NCBI RefSeq assembly: GCF_001514215.1
Contig: NZ_KQ948872.1
Span: 107,565-151,218, forward strand
DNA length: 43,654 nt
Direction of reading: 5' to 3'
From: Streptomyces bungoensis
Lineage (GTDB): Bacteria > Actinomycetota > Actinomycetes > Streptomycetales > Streptomycetaceae
Position numbers and translations under genes: made by a program. Below the pieces are notes generated by a model that worked only from the letters and a program-made list of their open reading frames with translations, was not told the origin of the DNA and did not search any database. Of this stretch, positions 22,848 to 32,974 are shown in pieces. Position 1 is the stretch's first letter. Each line of letters opens with the position of its first letter.

Positions 22848-24493
22848 GCACCGCAGCCGTCCACAGCCTGTGGACAAACGCGGCCGACCCGATCGCGAAG
22901 ATCGGTGCGCCGAAGATCGAATACGGACAGCTGTCGCCGACCCTGATCGTCCTCGGCGCGGCGCTGGTCGGGGTGCTGGTCGAGGCCTTCGTCCCGCGCA
23001 AGTCCCGTTACTACGCGCAGGTGTTCGTGTCCGTCGTGGCCCTGTGCGCCGCGTTCGCCGCGGTCGTCGCACTCGCGTCCGACGGGTACGGCACCACCAA
23101 GGCGCACATCGCGGCCATGGGGGCGATCGCGGTCGACGGACCGTCCCTGTTCCTGCAGGGCACGATCCTGCTGGCCGCCCTGGTCGGCCTGTTCACCTTC
23201 GCCGAGCGGCGCCTGGACCCGGCGGCGCACGGCAACCGGGTCGACTCCTTCGCCGCCCAGGCCGCGTCCGTGCCGGGCAGTGACAGCGAGCAGGCCGCGG
23301 TGAAGGCCGGGTTCACCACCACCGAGGTGTTCCCGCTGCTGCTCTTCGCGGTCGGCGGCATGCTGGTGTTCCCCTCGGCCAACGACCTGCTGACGCTGTT
23401 CGTGGCCCTGGAGGTCTTCTCCCTGCCGCTGTACCTGCTGTGCGCGCTGGCCCGCCGCAAGCGGCTGATGTCGCAGGAGGCCGCGGTCAAGTACTTCCTG
23501 CTCGGCGCGTTCGCCTCGGCGTTCACCCTGTTCGGCATCGCCCTGCTGTACGGCTACGCCGGCTCGGTGTCCTACGGGCGCATCGCCCAGGTCGTCGACG
23601 GCACCGTCACGGGCATCGACCCGGCGCTGGCCGACACGATGGGCAGCGACGCGCTGCTGCTGATCGGCGGCGCCATGATCGTGATGGGCCTGCTGTTCAA
23701 GGTGGGCGCGGTGCCGTTCCACATGTGGACGCCCGACGTCTACCAGGGGGCGCCGACTCCGGTCACCGGCTTCATGGCGGCGGCCACGAAGGTCGCGGCG
23801 TTCGGCGCGCTGCTGCGCCTGCTGTACGTCGTCCTGCCCGGCATGCGCTGGGACTGGCGGCCGGTCATGTGGGCGGTGGCGATCATCACCATGCTGGGTG
23901 GTGCGATCGTCGCGATCACGCAGACCGACATCAAGCGGCTGCTGGCGTACTCGTCCATCGCCCACGCGGGATTCATCCTCGCGGGTGTCATCGCGACCTC
24001 GAAGGACGGCGTCTCCTCCGTCCTGTTCTACCTGGCCGGGTACTCCTTCGTGACGATCGGCGCCTTCGCCGTGGTCACGCTGGTGCGCGACGCGGGCGGC
24101 GAGGCGACGCACCTGTCCAAGTGGGCCGGCCTCGGCCGTCGTTCACCACTGGTGGCGGCGGTGTTCGCGGTGTTCCTGCTGGCCTTCGCCGGTATCCCGC
24201 TGACCTCCGGGTTCGCGGGGAAGTTCGCCGTGTTCAAGGCCGCGGCGGACGGCGGGGCGGCCCCGCTGGTCGTGATCGGTGTGATCTCCTCGGCGATCGC
24301 CGCGTTCTTCTACATCCGCGTGATCGTGCTGATGTTCTTCAGCGAGCCGAAGCCGGAGGGCCCGACCGTGGCCGTGCCCTCGCCGCTGACCATGGTGGCG
24401 ATCGGCGTCGGCGTGGCGGTCACGCTGGTGCTCGGCGTGGCGCCGCAGTACTTCCTGGACCTGGCCAGCCAGGCGGGAGTGTTCGTGCGCTGA
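22844..24493 (+). CDS. nuoN: NADH-quinone oxidoreductase subunit N (antiporter-like)
   Basis: The 549-residue last gene of the operon encodes the third antiporter-like proton pump subunit, with about 14 hydrophobic helices. VALEVFSLPLYLLCALARR contains the essential glutamate; KVGAVPFHMWTPDVYQGAPTP and DIKRLLAYSSIAHAGFILAG are diagnostic of NuoN. GTG 22844 overlaps the nuoM stop. A short Ala/Ser-rich loop of about 30 residues after the second helix (AAQAASVPGSDSEQAA) is a lineage-type insertion. A strong hairpin follows 20 nt after the stop codon, closing the operon. Confidence 0.97.
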   Translation: MSTAAVHSLWTNAADPIAKIGAPKIEYGQLSPTLIVLGAALVGVLVEAFVPRKSRYYAQVFVSVVALCAAFAAVVALASDGYGTTKAHIAAMGAIAVDGPSLFLQGTILLAALVGLFTFAERRLDPAAHGNRVDSFAAQAASVPGSDSEQAAVKAGFTTTEVFPLLLFAVGGMLVFPSANDLLTLFVALEVFSLPLYLLCALARRKRLMSQEAAVKYFLLGAFASAFTLFGIALLYGYAGSVSYGRIAQVVDGTVTGIDPALADTMGSDALLLIGGAMIVMGLLFKVGAVPFHMWTPDVYQGAPTPVTGFMAAATKVAAFGALLRLLYVVLPGMRWDWRPVMWAVAIITMLGGAIVAITQTDIKRLLAYSSIAHAGFILAGVIATSKDGVSSVLFYLAGYSFVTIGAFAVVTLVRDAGGEATHLSKWAGLGRRSPLVAAVFAVFLLAFAGIPLTSGFAGKFAVFKAAADGGAAPLVVIGVISSAIAAFFYIRVIVLMFFSEPKPEGPTVAVPSPLTMVAIGVGVAVTLVLGVAPQYFLDLASQAGVFVR

Positions 24494-24512
24494 GCCCCGT
24501 ACCCGCGGCGTG

Positions 24513-24548
24513 CGGCCCCGGTTCCTCGGTGACGAGGCGCCGGGGCCG
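24513..24548 (+). terminator. terminator hairpin of the nuo operon
   Basis: A 9-bp G+C stem (CGGCCCCGG at 24513-24521, complement at 24540-24548) continues across a 2x2 internal loop into a second perfect 5-bp stem (CCTCG/CGAGG) with a GTGA tetraloop. There is no T-tract. Confidence 0.8.
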
Positions 24549-24706
24549 TCGCGTGTCCCGGTCACCGGCCGAAAGCGTCCGATGGGCTGATAGGACAAGT
24601 TCTCGCACCTGTGGACAACGGTCGGGCTCTGTCGGTGCGGGCGCCTATCGTGGACGCAGTGGTCGCAGGACGACGCACGGGGGACCGGTACACGGGGGAC
24701 ACCACG

Positions 24707-26725
<2,019 letters not shown>

Positions 26726-26791
26726 AGCGTGTCTCTTGGGCCGGCCCGGGCAGACCGGGGCGGCGGCACGGCGCGGCGAGTGCCCCGGGGG

Positions 26792-27730
26792 TCAGGACAG
26801 GGCCGTCAGGCCCGGGGCGAACGTGATGAGCAGGGGCAGCAGGGGCACCAGCGCGGCCACCGTCGTCGTGAGCGCCCGGTGCCGGCGCAGCAGGCGCGGC
26901 GGCGGCGTGAGGAGGCGGTCCACGCGCTCGCCGAGGAGACGGCGGCTGGACGCGCAGGACAGCACGCCCCGGTGCTGGTTCAGCTCGATGAGGGCGAGGG
27001 CCGTGGTGAGGTGGCCGCAGCGGCGGGAGGCCGCGTCGTCGGCGGCCAGTTCGACCAGCCGGTGCGTCTGGTCGCAGAAGTGGGCGAACAGCGGGACGTG
27101 CGGGAACCCCGTGGCCAGCGCCGTGGACAGGTGCAGCAGCCAGTCGTGGTGCGCGCGGGCATGACCGCGCTCATGGGTGAGGACCGCGTCCAGCTGGTGG
27201 TCGGTGAGCCGCTGCAGGGCTCCGGTGGTCACGACCAGCTGGGGCGGGTGACCGGGCATCCACCAGGCGTCCGGGTACTCGTCCTCCAGCACCAGCATCG
27301 GCCCGCGCGCCGCGGGCAGCCCCGCGGGCAGGTCGGGCGCGCGCTCGCGCAGGTGCGCACGGGTCCGGCCGCGGCGCCGGCGGGCCTCGGCGAGCTCCCG
27401 GCCGAGCATCGCGGTCGTCCACGCGGCCCCGCAGGCCAGCAGCACGGTGAGCGCGGCGGCCCAGACCGGCGCCGCGGAGAGGTCGTAGGCGGCGGTGACG
27501 GCGGGCGGCGCGGGGGCGAACACGTGGTCGCGGACGGTGTGGAAGACGGCGGCCGCGCCGAGGACCAGCGCGGTCAGACAGCACAGCAGCACCGTGGCGA
27601 CCAGGCACTGCCACGCCCACAGGGCGACGACGGGCTCGCGTTCGGGCCAGGCGGCCCGGGTCAGCGCACGCGGCGCCGGCACGGCGGCCGTCAGGGCCAC
27701 GACGCTCAGCAGGAGCAGGCAGACGGTCAT
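26792..27730 (-). CDS. M56-family membrane metallopeptidase (BlaR1/HtpX-like)
   Basis: The 312-residue membrane protein has hydrophobic segments near residues 33-62, 87-107 and 289-309. The zinc site is HERGH at 186-190 with the third ligand Glu227 in VELAADDAA. This matches the BlaR1/MecR1-type M56 domain, without any extracellular penicillin-binding sensor. In many actinobacteria such genes are paired with a BlaI-type repressor; none is found in the 217 nt upstream or in the neighbouring genes here, so it appears to be an orphan. Its substrate is unknown. ATG 27730 has GGAG about 7 nt upstream. It is convergent with recQ. Confidence 0.86.
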   Translation of the reverse strand: MTVCLLLLSVVALTAAVPAPRALTRAAWPEREPVVALWAWQCLVATVLLCCLTALVLGAAAVFHTVRDHVFAPAPPAVTAAYDLSAAPVWAAALTVLLACGAAWTTAMLGRELAEARRRRGRTRAHLRERAPDLPAGLPAARGPMLVLEDEYPDAWWMPGHPPQLVVTTGALQRLTDHQLDAVLTHERGHARAHHDWLLHLSTALATGFPHVPLFAHFCDQTHRLVELAADDAASRRCGHLTTALALIELNQHRGVLSCASSRRLLGERVDRLLTPPPRLLRRHRALTTTVAALVPLLPLLITFAPGLTALS

Positions 27731-27947
27731 GCCGGGGCTCCGGTTCTGGTCCGAGGAGGGGTGCGGGTGTCGGGTGGTGCGGTGACGACGCGCCCCGGTG
27801 CGTGGGGGCGCGTCGCGTCGTGCGTGTCCCCGTCAGTATGACGGGGAAGGGGCGCACGAGTCAGGTGTCCGGCAGCGATCGCGCCGTCTCCGGCACACCG
27901 GCACCACCCCACGCCCCCTCGACGCACCACCGCGCCGCGGCAGCGTC

Positions 27948-29165
27948 TCAGCCGGAGACGACCCGCCCGCCGACCTCGCCCAGTCCGACCCGGCTCCCGT
28001 CCGCCCCCGGCGCCCACGCCGACAGCGTCACCACGTCCCCGTCCTCCAGGAACGTCCGCTTGCCGTCGGGCAGTTCGAGCGGGTCGCGGCCGTTCCAGGT
28101 CAGCTCCAGCAGGGAGCCGCGCTGGCGCTCCGCCGGCCCGCTCACCGTGCCCGAGCCGTACAGGTCGCCGGTGCGCAGCGAAGCCCCGTTCACCGTCATG
28201 TGGGCGAGCTGCTGGGCGGCCGTCCAGTACATGGTGGAGAACGGCGGCTCGGACACCACGTGCCCGTTGATCGCGACGGAGATCCGCAGGTCGTAGCCGC
28301 CGGGCTCGATCCCGGGCGCGGAGTCGTCCAGGTAGGGCAGCAGCGGGTGGGTGCGCTCGGGCGGCGCCACGCGCGCGTGCTCCAGCGCCTCCAGCGGGGT
28401 GATCCACGCCGACACCGAGGTGGCGAAGGACTTGCCGAGGAAGGGGCCCAGGGGGACGTACTCCCAGGCCTGGATGTCCCGCGCCGACCAGTCGTTGAGC
28501 AGGCACAGCCCGAACACGTGCTCCTGGAAGTCGCCGAGGGCGACCGGCCGGCCGAGGCCGGAGGGCGCGCCCACCACGAAGCCGACCTCGGCCTCGATGT
28601 CCAGCCGGATCGACGGGCCGAAGACGGGGGCCGGGTCGGCGGGGCCCTTGCGCTGCCCGGAGGGCCGTACGACGTCGGTGCCCGAGACCACGACCGTGCC
28701 GGAGCGGCCGTGGTAGCCGATCGGCAGGTGCTTCCAGTTGGGGGTCAGCGAGTCCTCCGCGTCCGGGCGGAAGATCCGGCCGACGTTCCGGGCGTGGTTC
28801 TCGGAGGCGTAGAAGTCCACGTAGTCCGCGACCTCGAAGGGCAGGTGGAGGGTCACCGACGACAGGGGGTGGAACAGCGGTTCGATCACCGTCCGGTGTG
28901 CCGGGACCGTGACCCACGCGGTCAGCGCGCGCCGCACGTCCGACCAGGCCGTGCGCCCGGCCGCCAGCAGCGGGTTCAGGGTGGGCTGCCCGAGCAGGGA
29001 GACGTACGGCGAACCGAGGGCGGCGGCCGCGGCGCCCGCGTCGAGGACGTGGTCGCCCAGCCGGACGCCGACCCTCCGCTCCGTGCTGCCGGAGGGCGAG
29101 AACACGCCATAGGGAAGGTTGTGCGGGCCGAAGGGGTCGCCCTCGGGGACGTCGAAGGGGGGCAT
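27948..29165 (-). CDS. fahA: fumarylacetoacetase (tyrosine/phenylalanine catabolism)
   Basis: The enzyme hydrolyses fumarylacetoacetate to fumarate and acetoacetate in the homogentisate route. The N-terminal domain starts PFGPHNLPYGVFS. The catalytic segment DFYASENHARNVG holds the Asp and His equivalent to known active-site residues; the metal ligands appear in IEAEVGFVVG and NDWSARDIQAWEYVPLGPFLGKS. The length, 405 residues from ATG 29165, is normal. That start is preferred because GTGAGG lies about 9 nt upstream; in-frame ATGs at 29186 and 29195 lack a ribosome-binding site. A perfect 12-bp palindrome (29191-29202) lies just upstream. No other homogentisate genes are in the window. Confidence 0.94.
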   Translation of the reverse strand: MPPFDVPEGDPFGPHNLPYGVFSPSGSTERRVGVRLGDHVLDAGAAAAALGSPYVSLLGQPTLNPLLAAGRTAWSDVRRALTAWVTVPAHRTVIEPLFHPLSSVTLHLPFEVADYVDFYASENHARNVGRIFRPDAEDSLTPNWKHLPIGYHGRSGTVVVSGTDVVRPSGQRKGPADPAPVFGPSIRLDIEAEVGFVVGAPSGLGRPVALGDFQEHVFGLCLLNDWSARDIQAWEYVPLGPFLGKSFATSVSAWITPLEALEHARVAPPERTHPLLPYLDDSAPGIEPGGYDLRISVAINGHVVSEPPFSTMYWTAAQQLAHMTVNGASLRTGDLYGSGTVSGPAERQRGSLLELTWNGRDPLELPDGKRTFLEDGDVVTLSAWAPGADGSRVGLGEVGGRVVSG

Positions 29166-29190
29166 GGGGTACTGCCTCACTCTCATCCGG

Positions 29191-29202
29191 GCCATGCATG
29201 GC
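29191..29202. promoter_or_regulatory. 12-bp perfect palindrome upstream of fahA
   Basis: GCCATGCATGGC lies 26 nt upstream of the preferred fahA start and could be a regulator-binding site. It overlaps the alternative upstream ATG starts. Confidence 0.35.
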
Positions 29203-29325
29203 GATGCGTTCCATGTGGTCGCGGCACACGTTACGTGCGAGTCGCCCGTCTTGGGCAGTGCCGCAGGGGGCGTTCGAAAGGTTGCCCGGACACGGCCTAA
29301 AGAGTTCGCAATGTCCGTATAAGTC

Positions 29326-29355
29326 TTGTCGGAGCGGGCAATTCCGGCTTAGCGT
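29326..29355 (+). promoter_or_regulatory. candidate promoter of the ATP-grasp/FAD operon
   Basis: TTGTCG (29326-29331) and TAGCGT (29350-29355) are separated by 18 bp, a reasonable housekeeping-type promoter for this group. It lies about 50 nt upstream of the GTG at 29404 in an A+T-richer stretch. Confidence 0.45.
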
Positions 29356-29403
29356 CCTTCGGGGGGACGCGGACGGGGTGGGTCCGGTCCATAGGGGGGA
29401 CAC

Positions 29404-30687
29404 GTGGGGGGACCCGTGGCCGTGAACCGCGCCGGTGCGCCGGTGGAGGCGGACCGTGACGTGCCGGGCCTGATCGTCAAGTTCGGCGACTACCCGCTGC
29501 ACCACGGCGGCGTCGGCGCGATCCGCAGCCTGGGCCGCCTGGGCGTCCCCATGTACGCCATCACCGAGGACGCCTACACCCCGGCGGCCTCCTCCCGTTA
29601 CCTCACGCGGGCGTTCGTCTGGCCGACGACCGGCGCCGAGGAGCCGGCCCGCCTGGTCGAGGGCCTGCTGCGCATCGGCCGCCGGATCGGCCGCCCCGCC
29701 GTCCTGATCCCGACGGACGAGGAGGCCGCCGTCCTGATCGCCGAGCACCAGGGCGAACTGGCCGGTTCCTTCCTCTTCCCGCCCGTCGACCCCGCGCTGC
29801 CGCGCCGGCTGGCCAGCAAGCAGGGCCTGCACGAACTGTGCGCGGAGCACGGCGTGGTCAGCCCGTCGGCCGCGTTCCCGGAGTCGTACCAGGAGGTCGT
29901 CGCCTTCGCCGACACGGCCAGGTTCCCGGTGGTCGCCAAGAACCGGGAGGCGTTCGTCCGGCGCAGACGCCCCGCCGTGGGCGGCACCACGCGGATCGCC
30001 ACCCGCGAGCACCTGCTCGCCCTCGCCCGCGACTGGGGCGAGCGACCCGGCGTCATCCTCCAGGAGTACCTGCCCCGGGAGGAGGCCGAGGACTGGATCG
30101 TGCACGCCTGCTTCGACGCCGACTCCGCCCCGCTCGCCCTCTTCACCGGCGTCAAGGTCCGCTCCTGGCCGCCGCACGCTGGCATGACGGCGCACGCGTA
30201 CGTCGTCGACAACCCGGAACTCGCCGACCTCGCCGCACGTTTCGTCGAACAGATCGGCTTCAGCGGCGTCGTCGACCTCGACCTGCGCTTCGACCGGCGC
30301 GACGGGCAGTACAAACTCCTCGACTTCAACCCGCGCACCGGCGCCCAGTTCCGGCTCTTCGAGAACGAGTCGGGCGTGGACGTCGTACGCGCGCTGCACC
30401 TGAACCTGACCGGCCGCCCCGTTCCGGAGGGCGAACAGCGCGCCGGCCACCGCTACATCGTGGAGAACATCGACCTGCCCGCCCTCCTCGCCTACCGCCG
30501 CAGCGGCTACACGACGCCGCACGCGCCGGCGCGGGCGAGCGGGACGGAGCTGGCCTGGCTCGCGGGTGACGACCCGCTGCCGTTCCTCACGATGCTCGCC
30601 CGGTTCGTCCGCCCGGGCGCGAAGCACCTCTATCAGCTGTGGCGGGCGGCCCGCCGCGGCAGCCGATCCGCCACAGCCACGAAGTAG
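29404..30687 (+). CDS. ATP-grasp superfamily carboxylate-amine ligase of unknown substrate
   Basis: The 427-residue protein has the ATP-grasp layout. An N-terminal Rossmann-like domain (GLIVKFGDYPLHHGGVGAIRSLG) is followed by SKQGLHELCAEHGV at the start of the ATP-binding domain, FPVVAKN with the ATP-contacting lysine, PGVILQEYLP, and the C-terminal Mg-binding block VVDLDLRFDRR followed by YKLLDFNPRTGAQF. Such enzymes join a carboxylate to an amine through an acyl phosphate. It resembles the uncharacterised group including D-aspartate-ligase-like proteins; the substrates cannot be read from the sequence. GTG 29404 follows AGGGGGGA at short spacing; GTG 29416 is possible. It is followed after 45 nt by a FAD oxidoreductase, likely one operon, suggesting a small biosynthetic unit. 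Divergent from fahA. Confidence 0.85.
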   Translation: MGGPVAVNRAGAPVEADRDVPGLIVKFGDYPLHHGGVGAIRSLGRLGVPMYAITEDAYTPAASSRYLTRAFVWPTTGAEEPARLVEGLLRIGRRIGRPAVLIPTDEEAAVLIAEHQGELAGSFLFPPVDPALPRRLASKQGLHELCAEHGVVSPSAAFPESYQEVVAFADTARFPVVAKNREAFVRRRRPAVGGTTRIATREHLLALARDWGERPGVILQEYLPREEAEDWIVHACFDADSAPLALFTGVKVRSWPPHAGMTAHAYVVDNPELADLAARFVEQIGFSGVVDLDLRFDRRDGQYKLLDFNPRTGAQFRLFENESGVDVVRALHLNLTGRPVPEGEQRAGHRYIVENIDLPALLAYRRSGYTTPHAPARASGTELAWLAGDDPLPFLTMLARFVRPGAKHLYQLWRAARRGSRSATATK

Positions 30688-30732
30688 GCAAGGCCACGAA
30701 GGTGGCACACCGTGTTCCTGGGGAGGGACTTC

Positions 30733-31935
30733 GTGATTCGACCGGTTGCAGTCATCGGGGCCGGGCCGTTCGGCCTGTCCACCGCCGCCCACCTGCGGGC
30801 GCGCGGCATCCCCGTCCGCGTCTTCGGCGACCCCATGGTCAGCTGGCGCGACCACATGCCCGAGGGCATGCTCCTGAAGTCGACCCCCGCCGCCTCCAGC
30901 TTCGACTGCCCGCAGCCCGGTCACACGCTCGCCGACTACTGCGACGCGGCCGGCGTCCGCCGGCTGGTCACCGACGAGGACATCATCCCGGCGGACACCT
31001 TCGTCGCCTACGGCGAGTGGTTCCAGCAGCGGCTGCTCCCCGACCTGGAGCGCGTCCGCGTCGTCTCCGTCGACCAGGCCCAGGGCGGCGGGTTCGACCT
31101 CAAGCTGGACTCGGGGGAGCAGTTCACCGCGCGCGCGGTCGTGGTCGCCACGGGCCTGTCCGGCCTCGCGCACCTGCCGCCGGAGCTGGCCGGAGCGGCG
31201 GCCGACGGCCCCGCGCCCACGGGCCCCGTCTCGCACAGCTCCCAGCACCACGACCTCTCCCGCTTCGCCGGCAAGGAGCTGATCGTCGTCGGGGCCGGCC
31301 AGTCCGCGCTGGAGACCGCGGCCCTCGCGGCCGAGGCCGGCGCGCGGGTGCGCGTCGTCTCGCGCGGCCGCGGCCGGGTCGCCTTCGGCGCCCCGCCCTG
31401 GGAGCAGCCGAGGTTCCGCCCGGAGTCGCCCTTCGGCCGGGCCTGGTCGCTGTGGGCGCTCAGCCACCACGCCGACCCGTACCGCTTCCTGCCCGAACCG
31501 GCCCGGCACTACCTGGTCCGGCGGGTCCTCGGCCCGCTGGGCGCCTGGTGGCTGCGCGACCGCTTCGAGGGCGCGGTCCAGGTCCAGGAGGTGCGGCGGG
31601 TGCTCGGTGCCGACGCCGGGGACGGGGCCCCGGGCCTCACCGTCCGCACCCACGCGGGCCGCACCGAGCGGCTCGGCGCCGACCACGTCATCGCCGCCAC
31701 CGGCTACCGGGTGGACATCGCCGCGATGGACTTCCTCGGCCACGAGTTGCGCACCCGGCTCGTGGTGAGCAGGGGCGCTCCCCGGCTCGGCGCCGGGTAC
31801 GTCTCCTCCGTCCCCGGCCTGTACTTCACCGGCCTGCCGGCGGCGTCCTCCTACGGCCCGGTGATGCGCTTCGTGTGCGGCACGGAGTTCGCCTCCCCGC
31901 GGCTGGCCAGGCACCTGGCGGCCGCGCACGGCTGA
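30733..31935 (+). CDS. FAD/NAD(P)-dependent oxidoreductase or monooxygenase
   Basis: The 400-residue protein carries two dinucleotide-binding motifs. GAGPFG at 9-14 is for FAD (PVAVIGAGPFGLSTAAHLRARG) and GAGQSALE at 187-194 is for NAD(P)H. This is the layout of flavin monooxygenases and lysine/ornithine N-hydroxylase-like proteins. SWRDHMPEGMLLKSTP, near residues 37-52, matches the FAD-contact region of that group, and VIAATGYRVD is the common ATG-type motif. GTG 30733 is chosen because GGGAGGGA lies 5 nt upstream; GTG 30712 lacks one. It follows the ATP-grasp gene by 45 nt and probably acts on its product or substrate (inference). A modest hairpin follows at 31944-31964. Confidence 0.85.
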   Translation: MIRPVAVIGAGPFGLSTAAHLRARGIPVRVFGDPMVSWRDHMPEGMLLKSTPAASSFDCPQPGHTLADYCDAAGVRRLVTDEDIIPADTFVAYGEWFQQRLLPDLERVRVVSVDQAQGGGFDLKLDSGEQFTARAVVVATGLSGLAHLPPELAGAAADGPAPTGPVSHSSQHHDLSRFAGKELIVVGAGQSALETAALAAEAGARVRVVSRGRGRVAFGAPPWEQPRFRPESPFGRAWSLWALSHHADPYRFLPEPARHYLVRRVLGPLGAWWLRDRFEGAVQVQEVRRVLGADAGDGAPGLTVRTHAGRTERLGADHVIAATGYRVDIAAMDFLGHELRTRLVVSRGAPRLGAGYVSSVPGLYFTGLPAASSYGPVMRFVCGTEFASPRLARHLAAAHG

Positions 31936-31943
31936 CACCCGGC

Positions 31944-31964
31944 GCCGGGCAGCGGTCGCCCGGC
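31944..31964 (+). terminator. hairpin after the FAD oxidoreductase gene
   Basis: GCCGGGC (31944-31950) and GCCCGGC (31958-31964) form a perfect 7-bp stem with a 7-nt loop, 8 nt after the stop codon. It is modest in strength. Confidence 0.5.
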
Positions 31965-32062
31965 ACCCCGGCCCGCCATCCGGGAGGGTACGGACGCCAC
32001 TTGCGCCCGGGCAGCACACAAGTCCGGGAAGAGCGGGGTGAGTCGGCGGGCCCCGCCCTCCG

Positions 32063-32068
32063 TATTCT
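32063..32068 (+). promoter_or_regulatory. candidate -10 element giving leaderless HAD-phosphatase mRNA
   Basis: TATTCT lies 6 nt before the ATG at 32075, so a transcript from it would begin at or next to the start codon. There is no ribosome-binding site between them, which supports a leaderless start. Confidence 0.45.
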
Positions 32069-32074
32069 CTGATC

Positions 32075-32887
32075 ATGGCCGCACCCCCCGCATACGCCCT
32101 CATCGCCACCGACCTGGACGGGACGCTGCTGCGCGGCGACGACACCGTCTCCGACCGCTCGCTCGCCGCGCTCCGGCGGGCGGCGCGGGCCGGTGCCCGG
32201 CACCTGGTGGTCACGGGCCGGCCGGCCCCCCGGGTGCGGCCGCTGCTGGAGAGCCTCGGCTGCACGGGGCTCGCCGTGTGCGGGCAGGGGGCGCAGGTCT
32301 ACGACGCCGCCGCCGGCCGCCTGCTGTGGTCGGTGCGGCTGGAGCGGGAGCCGGCCGAGACCGCGCTCGGCAAGATCGAGGCCGAGGTGGGGCAGGTGTA
32401 CGCGGCCGTCGACCAGGACGGCGTGGACGGGCTCACGCTGATCGAGCCGGGGTACCGGATGCCCCACCCGACCCTGCCCGCCGTGCGGGTCGGGCGGCGC
32501 GACGACCTGTGGCGCCGGCCCATCAGCAAGGTGCTGCTGCGCCACCCCACGCTCTGCGACGACGAGTTGGCGGCGGTCGCACGCTCGGTGGTGGGCTCGC
32601 TGGCGACGGTGACGATGTCGGGGCCGGGCACGGTGGAGCTCCAGCCGTGCGGGGTGACCAAGGCCACGGGGCTGGCGCTGGCCGCCGGCCACCTGGGCAT
32701 CGCCCCCGGGCGGGCCCTCGCCTTCGGCGACATGCCCAACGACATCCCGATGTTCGACTGGGCCGCGCACGGTGTCGCCATGGCCGACGCCCACCCCGAA
32801 CTCAAGGCGGTCGCCGACGAGGTCACCACGACGAACGAGGACGACGGCGTCGCCGTCGTCCTCGAAAGACTGTTCCCGGCCGGCTGA
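32075..32887 (+). CDS. HAD-superfamily phosphatase (Cof type)
   Basis: The 270-residue hydrolase has the HAD motifs in order: the nucleophile loop DLDGT (Asp13 and Asp15), a Ser/Thr motif near VVTGRPAPRV, a C2-type cap domain in the middle, the lysine in KATGLALAAGHLGI, and the acidic loop GDMPNDIPMF. The Cof subgroup dephosphorylates small phosphorylated metabolites such as sugar phosphates or flavin and pyridoxal precursors; the substrate here is unknown. ATG 32075 appears leaderless with a TATTCT -10 element just before it. The gene ends inside a short tandem repeat and is convergent with the SLT-protein gene. Confidence 0.9.
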   Translation: MAAPPAYALIATDLDGTLLRGDDTVSDRSLAALRRAARAGARHLVVTGRPAPRVRPLLESLGCTGLAVCGQGAQVYDAAAGRLLWSVRLEREPAETALGKIEAEVGQVYAAVDQDGVDGLTLIEPGYRMPHPTLPAVRVGRRDDLWRRPISKVLLRHPTLCDDELAAVARSVVGSLATVTMSGPGTVELQPCGVTKATGLALAAGHLGIAPGRALAFGDMPNDIPMFDWAAHGVAMADAHPELKAVADEVTTTNEDDGVAVVLERLFPAG

Positions 32888-32924
32888 CCGGACCGACCGA
32901 CCGGACCGACCGACCGGACCGACC
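32886..32924. repeat. three perfect tandem copies of a 13-bp unit
   Basis: GACCGGACCGACC occurs three times without interruption, starting inside the HAD gene stop codon and followed by a partial, diverged copy. It is probably a slippage-prone microsatellite in the intergenic space. A terminator role is not evident. Confidence 0.85.
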
Positions 32925-32974
32925 GACTGACCGGGATATCAGTAGCGGCCCGCCGCGGCCGCCCGCCGGACCCG

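Noticed and set aside
26726..26791. Terminator between recQ and the M56 gene
   Set aside because: The 66-nt gap is very G+C-rich, but I found only short imperfect stems, none clearly better than background.
27727..32265. Very long minus-strand open frame (over 1500 codons)
   Set aside because: It covers fahA and several well-supported genes in other frames. The translation is low-complexity Arg/Gly/Val, a by-product of high G+C content.
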